This document shows positions 11,617 through 22,692 of a stretch of DNA of 64,000 nucleotides, piece by piece. A model generated the notes under the pieces. It saw only the letters and a list, made by a program, of their open reading frames with translations, was not told where the DNA came from and did not search any database. The number at the start of each line of letters is the position of its first letter. Position 1 is the stretch's first letter. The DNA is from Sorghum bicolor (taxonomy: Eukaryota > Streptophyta > Magnoliopsida > Poales > Poaceae), in assembly GCF_000003195.3 (NCBI RefSeq), contig NC_012872.2:682001-746000 (forward strand). Direction: 5' to 3'. Both the position numbers and the translations under genes were made by a program.

Positions 11617-13333
11617 CCCCGAGTGCTACCCTAGTGGGCGACTCAGGGGGACCCGCCAACACTGCAAGGGGACTCCCCTCCTAGCTTCCTCTCCGACCGA
11701 CGATGGTGGCAGACCGCACTAGCCCCAAAAATATGGCTAGCTATCGTAGCCTCTCCTCCTCTATCTCTTTCTCCTTCACCACCCCTCCTGTGGACCTTCT
11801 CTGATGTCCTAGATATATGGCGAGGTGGATCTAGGCCTCATAGGGCTAGATCCGTTGTCCGCGACCTCGTGGCCATCGCCAGCCGTTGACTCACCAGCGT
11901 TGGATAGTGCAACTAGGGTTGGCTGGTGCCTTGCACACGGATCTGGCGCCTACTAGTGCCTAGTGGTCGTGGCCTCTTGTAGTCAGGCCGAGCTGCGACC
12001 ATTCTATGGAGGTGGTGTGCACATCGACGTTCTCTAGGGGCTACAGGGGCTCACGACAAGTCCTCCCCCGAGTGCGCACATCAGTGACTGGCTAGGACGC
12101 ACGACGACTAGCCACGTCCAGGCGAGTTAGGGCAACCGGAGTGCTGGTGGCCCGCATGGGCCTGCCACCACCGCAAGGTTTCTGGTGGACGCCACTACCT
12201 CGATCAATGCTTCAACAGCTCATTGTGATGTACACTAGGTGAGTGTGATGAGCCCCTGCAGTGGTGTGGGAACCATAGTTTGGCCACAAGCAAACCGGCA
12301 GCAGGGCAGCATGCCCATTTACGTGCATATGCAGGGTCCAGTAATGGCGTGGTGCATGCAATTTGGCCACAGGCAAGTTCTACCTCTTGACAGGGAGCAC
12401 AAAGTACTGGGTGGACACAATGAAAGTGTCGGCCATGCCTGTGCCGGCATTGGTGACAACATGGTGGAGGCATTAGGGTGTTGTTGCTACGATGTGGGGC
12501 ACAAGGTCTATGACCATGTTCGATGGTGCAGGAGATGCATTTTAGACGAAAGTCTTGCTCAGCTTGTTGCCACTTGCCAGTGTTGATGATGATGGTACCT
12601 ATGTGTGTCATGTTCCTTCTTGGAGGCATCATCATGGTTTCCATCTACCATCCTATTGAGTTTGATCTCTAGGTGAAAACCCAAAACAGTGATCTCAGTC
12701 AAGCAATGGTGGCATCTTCCAATGTCATTCCCTTCATAGAGGCATTGCTTTGGAGATCATTGACCCCTCCATGTTGAGGACCTAGCCTCCCTCCCCTCTA
12801 ATGATTCTGCACAACTTCAAACCAGCAAACTGTGTTGCGAGTGTCCTAGCTTAGCCATTCTCCATGATCATTGATGTTCTTGTCTCAACAAATGCCGGTA
12901 ATGAGACCATGATCCCCTCTCTTGGATCTCCTTACGTCCTTTTTGTTGGCCCTCCCTCCATTGTGGTTTTCTCCCCATAATGGGTGTTGGTGGACGTCAA
13001 TTGGGTCCTAGATGTGCTTTCAAGATATTGTAATCAAGACTGTCGTCTCTCACTTTGACTCTAAGCTTCTCAGTTGCCGTAAGAATGGAGGTCGCCAAAG
13101 TTCAGCTAGGTGGTAGTGGTGTTTGTTGGTGAGTAACTTCATGCTTATCATGGGAGTTCTTTGTTCCTCTCTTTGTGTTTTGTGGTTGTCCTCTTTGTCT
13201 CATACTCTCATGTGTGTTGTTGTTGACGTTGTGTTGTAAGTGTGTGTACTCTATTGAATCTCCCTAAGTGGTAATTTATATCACCTCTCCAATGTACTTT
13301 TTTAAGTGGAGAATTCCCCCCTCCTTGACTCAT
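11617..13333 (+). mobile_element. retroposon-like (LINE-type) insertion with 17-bp target duplication
   Basis: The downstream flank of copy 1 is continuous where copy 2 is split by 1717 bp. The insertion is bracketed by imperfect 17-bp direct repeats at 11600-11616 (GAAAAAGTTGAGTAGTG) and 13334-13350 (GAAAAAGGTAAGTAGTG). Variable 10-20-bp target duplications are typical of target-primed LINE/SINE insertion. The start is GC-rich and 5' UTR-like; no reverse transcriptase or endonuclease frame was recognised, so it is non-autonomous or badly decayed. There is no clear poly(A) tail. Confidence 0.65.
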
Positions 13334-13639
13334 GAAAAAGGTAAGTAGTGTCACGATGGGTGGAAGGAACTAATGTGCGGTTGACATGGGAGGGAGTAAT
13401 ATGATCCAAAAAAACCCTTAGGTAGATGTTTACGTACATGTGATCGTACCTCTATTATCACCTCTAAATGACTAGAGGTCTGTTTAGATCTCTACAAAGT
13501 AAGAATGAGGTGGTAAAATGATAATAAGACCCAACACTTGATTCTATATTCTAGAATCCAACTATCTACTCCAAACCTTATTTGGAGATTTTTACTATAC
13601 AAAGAAAATTATCATTTTGAAAATAAGATCCAAACATCC

Positions 13640-14064
13640 CCAAATTTTTTTAATCAAGAATCAAGATTCTATTCAATATTAGATTCTAGAATATCATTAT
13701 ATATGAGAATGAGATCTAAAGAGGCCTTGGTTGGACCGAGGGATGTCAAGATTGACGTTAGTCTCACCACATGTATCTCATTGTGAAAGGTTGTTGGATT
13801 TGAGGAAACCACGAGAGGAGATCATACATGGTGCGCGTGATTTCAACATTTTATTTGGCAGGTGCAATCTTTTAGGTAGATGTAAAAGTAAGTGCTAATT
13901 AGATATATACCATTATGAAACACTATTTTTTGAAGCACACCATCACAACTAACGAAACCGAGCCAATGCCTTTACAATTATACCCAACCTTGCTATAAGC
14001 CGTTATATATGCATTGGGCCCTCTAATGGAACAATGATTTTTACAGCTTGAAAATTCATCGGAA
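13640..14064. other. intergenic
   Basis: No gene or clear repeat recognised; only the far edge of the duplicated segment lies at its left. Confidence 0.4.
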
Positions 14065-14200
14065 AATGCAGTAATGCTCCAGAAGCGGAAGCCCTTGCCT
14101 GTACTGAAGGTCTTCGCTGCTTATCATGGAGGAGGCAAGCGAACTGGTCCGTCGAACTGATTGTAATTTATCGGTGACTAGCTAATATCTTTGCTCGTAA
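14065..14200 (+). pseudogene. RNase H-like retroelement fragment
   Basis: One frame reads APEAEALACTEGLRCLSWRR and then NWSVELIV. This resembles the AEALAC..GL..A segment of the plant retroelement RNase H-like (RVT_3) domain. No surrounding reverse transcriptase is visible. Short and degenerate. Confidence 0.4.
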
Positions 14201-14267
14201 AGAAAAATGCATTGGGCTCACTTTCCTCATTCACCATCTCATTTACAAGTAGGCCCACGTGCCATCC

Positions 14268-14620
14268 ACTAGTAGAGAAACGACCTTTGATCCTTCTGTC
14301 AAAATTGGCTTTAGTCCTGAAATTTTATGCGTTCGGGATTGGAAGCAACTTTAGTCCCAGTTAGATCCATTAACCGGGACTAAGGGTCCCTGCCCAATGG
14401 TTACTGCGCCATTATGTTATGGCAGGGGACCTTAAGTCCCGAGTGGAACCAATAACCGGGACTAAAGGTCAACTTTTACTCCTAGTCGTTGGCGCAAAAC
14501 GAGAGTAAAGCTATTGTCCCGGCTAGTAGATGAACCCGTGGCCAGAAATGGACCTTTAGTCTCGGTTGGATCTATTGACCGACACTAAAGCTCCACCATA
14601 TATATCCCGACCAGCTTTTT
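14268..14620 (+). mobile_element. CACTA transposon left end (partial)
   Basis: Begins CACTAGTAGAGAAACGACC and then has several inverted and direct copies of a GTCCCGGTT / AACCGGGACTAA motif, the classic subterminal repeats of one grass CACTA family. No matching right terminus (TTTCTCTACTAGTG) was found within the window, so it is truncated or the rest is diverged. It abuts the palindrome region. Confidence 0.6.
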
Positions 14621-14728
14621 CCTCCCCGAGTCGCCTCCCCAAGCTTCCTGTTCAAATTTTATTGTAAGGTAAATTAGAAGGTAGATTTACTAGTGTTCCT
14701 TTATGTTATTTCATAACAAGACAATATA

Positions 14729-17452
14729 AAAGATAATATGCATCTAATAACACTCTGATATACCAACCTGATATGCCACTATAGAAGATAGCCTATGTTA
14801 CATAGGAGTCTTTAGTATTAGGATAAGAGAATTTCATTATGACATATAAAAAGACTTTATTCCTCGTGGCTCTTTACTTAAGTATTATAGAGGCATGGGC
14901 CACTCGCTACCGCTTCACTTTGAGTTCATCTTCATGGGCCTCTGCTTCTTAGGCCAACCTTCAACACCTTCTCTTCCTTGCGCCACGTAACTTGTAAGCT
15001 CGTTGGATCCTTGTAAGCTCATGGTCAATCCTCTCAGTTGGATGTCACAAGAAAAAAGGAATGCATTAATTCAATGAAGCAGCTCAATGCAAAAAACATA
15101 GAAGAGGAACCGGTGCATCTCAGAAAAAACTATAGGAACCAGAAGTGCAAAAAATGGAAAACCAAACAGGTGAAAAAACAGCTAGAAAATGAAGACGGAT
15201 AGAGTGATGCCGAGTCAGAGGGAGGTTGATATAAAAAATAAAAAGGGATGAATATATAGATAGACGATTTGTAGATATAGTTAACGTCGTCTCACCTGCT
15301 TATTGCACTTTTTGTTCGTAAGTTTGAGTAACCTTGCGGCAACATCAGGGAACCTATATTTCTCGGCATCATAGGCTTGGCGTAACTAGTATTTATCAGT
15401 TTCAAACTTGTTTTTTTGTGGCAGGTACTAAAGCTACACCGCATAGAAGTACGCTACGCATGAGGCACAGAAGGGCTACTGAAGCTATGCTGTGTAGAAG
15501 GGCTACTGAATTTTTCTCGCGTATAAAGGTATGTTGAATCCTTAGCTTCTCACTCTGCTTCTTTCTTTAATATATGGACCTCAGGAGTATGTACATCATT
15601 TTCAGCAGAAACGTTCACCTCCACAACGTCTTGTGTCACCATCTCCTCAGTGTCGATAGCTAGTGTGACCTTCCGTTTATATATAGGAATTATTAATAAC
15701 AACATGAATTAATTAACAGCTATTTAAATATTTATCTCTTTACATTTATATACAATAGACAGTATATGCTAGTGATGATGGATTCTACTAACAATGATCT
15801 ATCGTTTCTCATGCCAAAGCAAATGTAAACACCACACCTAAAGCAAATGGTAGATAGTAATTATTTTAAGAGGATGACATGGTAGTAATGCTGGAGGGCT
15901 ATCGTCGTGGATGGATGACCCTTCTTCTTGTTCAATCTCTGGTTCATCATCATGATCCGATTCCCGGTCTATGGGAGGTGCTATAAATTCAAGATATTTG
16001 GATGGATTAAAAAATAAGTACTAAGTCATTATCTGTGACTATGTGGTTCGTCGGAGCCGCAACCCTCTGCACCATGCAAGGAGTGCAAGCGGCGGTGCAG
16101 GGGGCTGTGTCTCCTACAAACTGCAAAGTCACACACAAGAACTTAGTGCGTATTTTTTAATTAATACAAATATCTTGAATTTATAGCACATCCCTTGCCG
16201 AGGAATCAGATTATGATGATGAATCAGGGATTGAACAAGAAGAAGAGTCGTCCATCCACGACAATAGCCCTCTTTACAGTACCACCATGTCATCCTCTTC
16301 AAGTATGTACAATCTACCATTCATTATATTCTTAGGGTTCGGTGCTTACATTTGATTTGGGAGCGAGAAACGACAGATCATTGTTACTAGAATCGATCGT
16401 TACTAGCATATACAGTCTATTTTATATAAATCTAAAGAGATAAATGTTTCAGTAGCTGTTAATTAATTCATGTTATTATTAATAATTCCTATATATAAAT
16501 ATATATATACAAAAAGTGACACTAGCTATCAGCACTGAGGAGACAGTGGCACAAGACACTGTGAAGGTGAACGTTTCTGCTAAAAATGACGTGCACACTC
16601 CTGAGGACCATATATTAAAAAAGCAAGAGAGCAAAAAAGTTGACGATTCAACATATCTTTCTTTGCGAGAAAAAAAATCAGTAGTCCTTCTGCGCAGCGT
16701 AGCTCTAGTAGCCCTTATGTGCGGCATACACAGCGTACTTCTGCGTGTTGTAGCTTCAGTAGCCGCCACAAAGAAAACAAGTTTTAGACGGCTAAATACT
16801 GGTTATGCTAAGCCTGTGATGCCAAGAAATGTGATTTTCCTAATGTTGCCACAAAGTTACTTAAACTTACGATCTATAAGGGCAACACGCAGGTAAGATG
16901 ACCTCAACTATAACTATATCTACAACATCGTCTATCTATTTGTTCATCCCATCAACCTCCCTCTAACTCGACATCGTTCTACCCATCTTCTTTTTTCTAG
17001 CTATTTTTTCACCTGTTTGGTTTTCTATTTTTTCGCTCGTTCTATTCCTAGAGTTTTTAATCTTTTTTTAGGAGCCCTGATTCATCTTTAGTTTTTTCCA
17101 TTGAGCTATTTCTTTGAATTAATGCATGTCTTTTTTTCTTGTGATAGCTAACTCGAGCATGAGTTTACAAGGATCCAACGAGCTTACAAGTTACATGGCA
17201 CAAGGAAGAGAAGGTGCTGAAGACCGGTCCAAGAAGCAGAGTACCAGGAAGGTGAACCCAAAATAAAGCGGTAGCAAGTGGGCTATGCCTCTAATACTTA
17301 AGCAAAGAGCCGTGAGAGATAGCCTTTTTATGTCAATGGAATTCTATTACCCTAATAGTAAGAACTCCAATGTAACTTAAACTATCTTTTACAATGGCAT
17401 ATCAGGTTGCTATATCGGGATGTTATTAGATGCATATTATCTTTTATATTTT
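14729..17452. repeat. large palindrome 1 (~1.3-kb inverted arms)
   Basis: The sequence from about 14729 to 16052 reappears as its reverse complement from about 16126 to 17452. For example GAGGATGACATGGTAGTA near 15880 pairs with TACCACCATGTCATCCTC near 16280, and AATATAAAAGATAATATGCA near 14728 pairs with the complement near 17440. The central loop of about 75 nt is GC-rich (around 16053-16125). Arms show many small mismatches and indels. Exon-like pieces with splice-like borders lie in the arms, but no protein family was recognised. Confidence 0.85.
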
Positions 17453-17569
17453 CATTGGTGGCTAATGCAGATGCAAATTTTGATTTTAAGGTTATTTTAT
17501 AGAATTTTATTGTAAGGTAATTTAGAGGTAGATTTGTTGGTGTGTCCTTTATGTTATTTCATAACTAGA

Positions 17570-20255
17570 CAATATAAAAGATAATATGCATCTAATAATG
17601 CCCTAATATACCAACCTGATATGTCATTATAGAAGATAGCCTAAGTTACAAAGGTGTCTTTAGTATTAGGATAACATAATTTCATTATGACATAAAAGAC
17701 TCTATTCCTCATTGCTCTTTGCTTAAGTATTATAGAAGCATAGGCCACTCGCTACCGCTTTACTTTGAGTTCGCCTTCCCGGGCCTCTGCTTCTTAGGTC
17801 GGCCTTTAGCATCTTCTCTTCCTTGCGCCATGTAACTTGTAAGCTTGTTGGATCCTTGTAAGGTCATGGTCAATCCTCTTAGTTGGATGTCACAAGAAAC
17901 ATTAATTCAATAAAGCAGCTCAATACAAAAAAACATAGAAGAGGAACCGGTGCTCCTCAGAAAAAACTATAGGAACTAGAAATGCAAAAAATGAAAAACC
18001 AAACAGGTGAAAAAACAACTAGAAAAAGAAGACGGGTAGAGCGATGCCGAGTCAGAGGGAGGTTGATATAAAAAATAAAAAAGGATGAATATATAGATAT
18101 ATGATTTGTAGATATAGTTATAGTTAAAGTCATCTCACCTGCTTGTTGCACTTTTTGTTTGCAAGTTTAAGTAACCTTGCGGCAACATCAAGGAACCCAT
18201 ATTTCTCAGCATCATAGGCTTGGCGTAACTAGTATTTATCCATTTCAAACTTGTTTCTTTGTGGCAGCTACTAAAGCTACGCCGCACAGAAGTACGCTAC
18301 GCATGAGGCACAGAAGGGCTATTGAAGCTATGTTGTGTAGAAGGGCTACTGAATTTTCTCACGTAGAAAGGTATGTTGAATTGTTAGCTTCTCGCTTTGC
18401 TTCTTTCTTTAATATATGGATTCACGAGTATGTCCATCATTTTCAGCAGAAACGTTCACCTCCACAACGTCTTGTGCCACCATCTCCTCAGTGCCGATAG
18501 CTAGTATCACGTTTTGTTTATATATAGGAATTATTAATAACAACATGAATTAATTAACAACTATTTAAATATTGATCCCTTTAGATTTATATACAATAGA
18601 CAATACATGCTAGTGATAATGGATTCTACTAACAATGATATATCGTTTCTCATGCCAAAGCAGATGTAAACACTACAAATTAAGAATATAATGAATGGTA
18701 GATAGTATTTGCTTTAAGAGGATGACATGGTAGTATTGCTAGAGGGCTATCATCGTGGATGGACGACCCTTATTGTTTAATCATGATCTGATTCCTTAGC
18801 TATGGGACATGCTATAAATTTAAGATATTTGGATAGATTAAAACTAAGCACTAAGTCTTTGTCTGTGACTTTACAGTTCGTTGGAGCCACATCCCTCTGC
18901 ACCATGGAAGGAGCACAAGCGGCTATGTAGGGGGTTGTGTCTCCGACAAACTACAAAGTCATACATAGAGACTTAAGTGCGTATTTTTTTTAATTCATCC
19001 AAATATCTTAAATTTATAGCACATCCCTAGCCGAGGAATCAGATCATGATGATGAACCAGGAATTGAACAAGAAGAAGAGTCGTCTATCGAGGACGATAG
19101 CCCTCTTGCAGTACCACCATGTCATCCTCTTATAGTAAGTACTATCTACCATTCATTATATTCTTAGGGTTCAGTGCTTACATTTGATTTGGGAGCGAGA
19201 AACGACAGATCATTGTTACTAGAATCGATTGTTACTAGTATGTACAGTTTATTGTATATATAAATCTAAAGGGATAAATATTTCCATAGCTGTTAATTAA
19301 TTCATGTTATTATTATTAATTCCTATATATATATATACAAAATGTGACACTAGCTATCATCACTAAGGAGACGGTGGCACAAGACACTGTGGAGGTGAAC
19401 GTTTCCGCTAAAAGTGACGTGCACACTCTTGAAGACCATATATTAAAAAACAACAGAGCAAGAAGTTGAGAATTCAACATATCTTTCCTTGCAAGAAAAA
19501 AATTAGTAGTCCTTCTACGCAGTGTAGCTCCAGTAGCCCTTATGTGCGGCATACATGGCGTACTTCTGCGTGGTGTAGCTTCGGTAGTCGCCACAAGAAA
19601 AACAAGTTTCAAACGGCTAAACACTGGTTACGCTAAGCCTGTGATGCCAAGAAATGTGGTTTCCTGATGTTGCCACAAAGTTACTTAAACTAACGATCTA
19701 CAATGGCAACACACATGTAAGATGACCTTAACTATAACTATATCTACAATATCGTCTATCTATTTGTTCATCCCATCAACCTTCCTCTAACTCGATCGTT
19801 CTACCCATCTTTTTTTCTTGCTATTTTTTCGCCTGTTTGGTTTCCTATTTTTCGTCCGTTCTATTCCTAGAGTTTTTTAATCTTTTTTGATGAGCCCTGG
19901 TTCATTTTCAATTTTTTTCATTGAGCTATTTCTTTGAATTAATGCATGTCTTTTTTCTTATGATAGCTAACTTAGAGGATCCAATGAGCTTACAAGTTAC
20001 ATGGCACAAGGAAGAGAAGGTGCTGAAGACCGGCCAAAAAAAGCAGAGGACTAGGAAGGTGAACCCAAAGTAAAGCGGTACCGTGTGGGTTATGCCTCTA
20101 ATACTTAATCAAAGAGTCGTGAGAAATAGCCTTTTTATGTCAATGGAATTGTGTTATCCTAATAATAAGAACTCCAATGTAACTTAAACTATCTTCTATA
20201 ATGGCATATCAGGTTGGTATATCTGGATGTTATTAGATGAATATTATCTTTTATA
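17570..20255. repeat. large palindrome 2, direct tandem copy of palindrome 1
   Basis: Same organisation as palindrome 1: arm about 17570-18880, loop about 18881-18956, inverted arm about 18957-20255. The spacer between the palindromes (a TTTTATTGTAAGGTAATTTA block) is also present before the first and, in decayed form, after the second. The repeat is therefore a ~2.8-kb unit duplicated head to tail. Confidence 0.85.
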
Positions 20256-20616
20256 TTATCATAGGTGGCTAATGCGGATGCAATTTTTGATCTTAAGGTT
20301 ATTTTATATAATTTTATTGTAACATAATTTAAAGGTAGATTTATTGGTGTTCGTTTATGTTTTTCCATAATTGCGACTAGAAAACACAATAGATATGATG
20401 TCTAATTATTGTCGACGATGATTGGGTTGTAGGTTGTTGAATTGATGCCATGATGTTTTTTATTTTGTGAATACTCTATATATTTTTCACCCTACCATGT
20501 CATTGGATTAAACATGTTTCCTCTCTTTATGTCTATAGTTTGTAATAGCAAGAATACAATTAATGAAGATATACATAATTCGAATCCAACTCTGAAATAG
20601 ATGGTTTGAACTATTA

Positions 20617-20772
20617 CTCCATTCCTTTCAAAATTATGTTATTTTTATTTTTTAGATACATATATTTTGCTATGTATCTAACTAGGTACAGTCTATATCT
20701 AGATGCATAGAAAAAGTTATGTCCTTAAGAAAAGATAAATCAAAATACAATATAAATAGAGGGAGAAATAGT
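20617..20772. mobile_element. Stowaway MITE
   Basis: About 155 bp with CTCCATTCCTTTCAAAATTA at the left and the complementary GAGGGAGAAATAGTA at the right, TA borders, and an internal palindrome around ATACATATATTTTGCTATG. Confidence 0.7.
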
Positions 20773-21767
20773 ACTTTGTTTTGTGGGCATGTATTTATTG
20801 CCGGCAGTGCTCTTCTCACAGAAAAGAAGAGAGGTGTGGGGGATGACACCTGGGACCCACTCGTCAGCGACAACAACGTCTGTGCATGCTATGGAGAGCA
20901 TCGTGGGCTAGAGCGTGGAGTTTGGTAGACTCGAGCATGTGGGCGATGGGCTGGCCTAAGGCGCTTGTTATCAGTGGGGGAGCTGGGCCGCCAGGTGGGC
21001 CATGGCGTCAAGGGCGCCAGGCGAGGCTAGGGTGCTGCTGCGGCTTGAACCGAATTGGCCTTTCCCTTTTCTCCTCTTTTCTAAGTCTTTTCCATTTCTA
21101 ATTCTATTCCTTTTTATACCTGGGCTCCTTATGTGTATATACATGTGTACCAAACATGTATACACCCTTAGGGGTAGTCCACTAGAGATCTAGGGTTTTA
21201 TGGATACAAACCAAAGGTAAGCAATACACACAAGAATTTATTAAATAATGGGTGATTAATTTTATTAGTAATACATAAAATTGTAAAGACTTGAATCAAA
21301 AGTTGGATTAAAATGCATATGCTTACCCAAGATAAATAGGTTTCACTTGTGCAACTATGAGGTGTAGTGTCTTTCTAGTATGTCACTCACCAAAATGGGT
21401 TGTAACGATCTTGACTTGATGGGTTTAGGAATGTGGTGCCCTGTGGCTGCATACATGCATGCATATAGATAGAGAAAATATTAACCTTCAGAAAGCATCA
21501 TTAATATCGTCACTCACAAGTTGAAAGGACCTTGCCTTAACGATTGTGCGGTGGCATTGGCATTGGTCGTCTGCGGCGGGTCTTCTTCACCGCACGAGCA
21601 GCAGCGCCCCCGCAGCTGCTTATTACTATTACCATCATCAATGTCTGCATTTGCATATAAGGGATGATATGCATCCCGGTAAGTCAGCGGTAGGCATGGA
21701 TCGGATCAAGAAGAAAATGAAAGAGCAGCTGCACGTGAGAAAGAAGGAACGAACGCAGGCATCTTAC
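20773..21767. other. intergenic, no gene recognised
   Basis: GC-rich stretch at 20830-21060 followed by AT-rich sequence. Short open frames on both strands have no family resemblance. Confidence 0.4.
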
Positions 21768-22204
21768 CTGCCACTCGTTCTTGGCGTGAGACTGGCGGAG
21801 GAGAAAGAGGACCTTTGAAAGACCGGCAGATCGAGCATAGCACAATGCGATGTAATTCGGCCGTAGTTGGCATAATAATATATGTATCATTTAAAGTTGT
21901 AAACAAAAGTACTAAACTACCAATAACAGATTGAACACCAAGCAACCAAAACCACCGACGAAACCGCGATGGGGGAAAAGTGGGGAGAAGGACAATCACT
22001 CACAATTGGAGCCTGATGCAGACGTCGCGGATGAAGGAGCAGTAGGTGGCCCGGAGCTCGGCCTCCTTGGCCGCGCTCGATCGATCTCCTCCCGGCTCAC
22101 GCACCACGACGGGTACCGCTCGCCGCAACCCCCCTGCTCCCGCTCCTCTCCCAGGCAGCGCGGCGCCCATCGGGATCACCGCCTCCGCCGCAAACACACA
22201 CACG
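21768..22204 (-). pseudogene. truncated cyclin-T-like gene fragment
   Basis: On the minus strand an exon-like stretch ending at 22004 (donor GTGAGT) carries WCVSREEID and then, in another frame, AAKEAELRATYCSFIRD. The second exon-like piece, 21812-21768, reads VLFLLRQSHAKNEWQ before GTAAG. These are the N-terminal and first-helix blocks of plant cyclin T, the CDK9-type (P-TEFb) kinase partner in transcription elongation. A frameshift separates REEID from AAKEAEL, residues are missing between them, and no further cyclin-box exon was found towards 21500. This looks like a dead or captured fragment. The GC-rich DNA at 22200-22700 may be its former promoter. Confidence 0.7.
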
Positions 22205-22692
22205 GGGTGAAGAAAGACCGGACCTTGGCCGCCGGTAGTAGGAAAAATGACATCGGGGTCTCGGCGAGGGTTGACGGCGACGCCGAAAGCTTAAGGGCTC
22301 GGGTTTTTGTTGGTTGGGGGCTCGTCCGTCGTCCGGTTGGGTGGGTGGGTGGGTGGGGTGTTATATGCTGATGAACGGAGCGGAGCGGGAGAGGCGGCGG
22401 CGGGGCCGGAGGAGACTTGACTTGGCGGCTGCGCCACGCAGAGATATATTCGCGGACGCGGACGGGACGGGGTGGCGGCGCGGTTCGTTCGAGGTGGAGC
22501 GGGGCAAGCGGGCAGGGGCGGAGAAGTCGGAACGGCGGCCGTTGCTTGCCCTTTCCTTGCGGTGCCCGTTCGGATCCAAAGCGGCACGTGTGGTAATACT
22601 CTGTGTATGACGGGTGGGTCCGCTTTGGGGGTTCAGGTACACTACACACTATGTACGGTTGCATGGATCCGCTTGCTCTGTGCGCGCAATAT

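Larger units (their letters stand above)
1040..13640. repeat. segmental tandem duplication containing both storage-protein-like genes
   Basis: Two related segments, about 1040-5030 and 6910-13640, share promoter, exons, parts of intron 1, 3' UTR and downstream flank. An example is the block after the genes at 4695-4760, which matches 11560-11605 and then resumes at 13334. The intervening CACTA element (5077-6425) and several insertions in copy 2 are absent from copy 1, so they came after or at the duplication. Confidence 0.8.

Noticed and set aside
12204..12644. 146-aa minus-strand and 115-aa plus-strand frames in the 1.7-kb insertion
   Set aside because: The two overlap, have no domain and show no reverse-transcriptase motifs, so they are probably chance frames in a non-autonomous retroposon.
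14729..20255. miRNA precursor
   Set aside because: The palindrome arms are over 1.3 kb, far larger than a plant miRNA hairpin. A long-hairpin siRNA source is the better idea.
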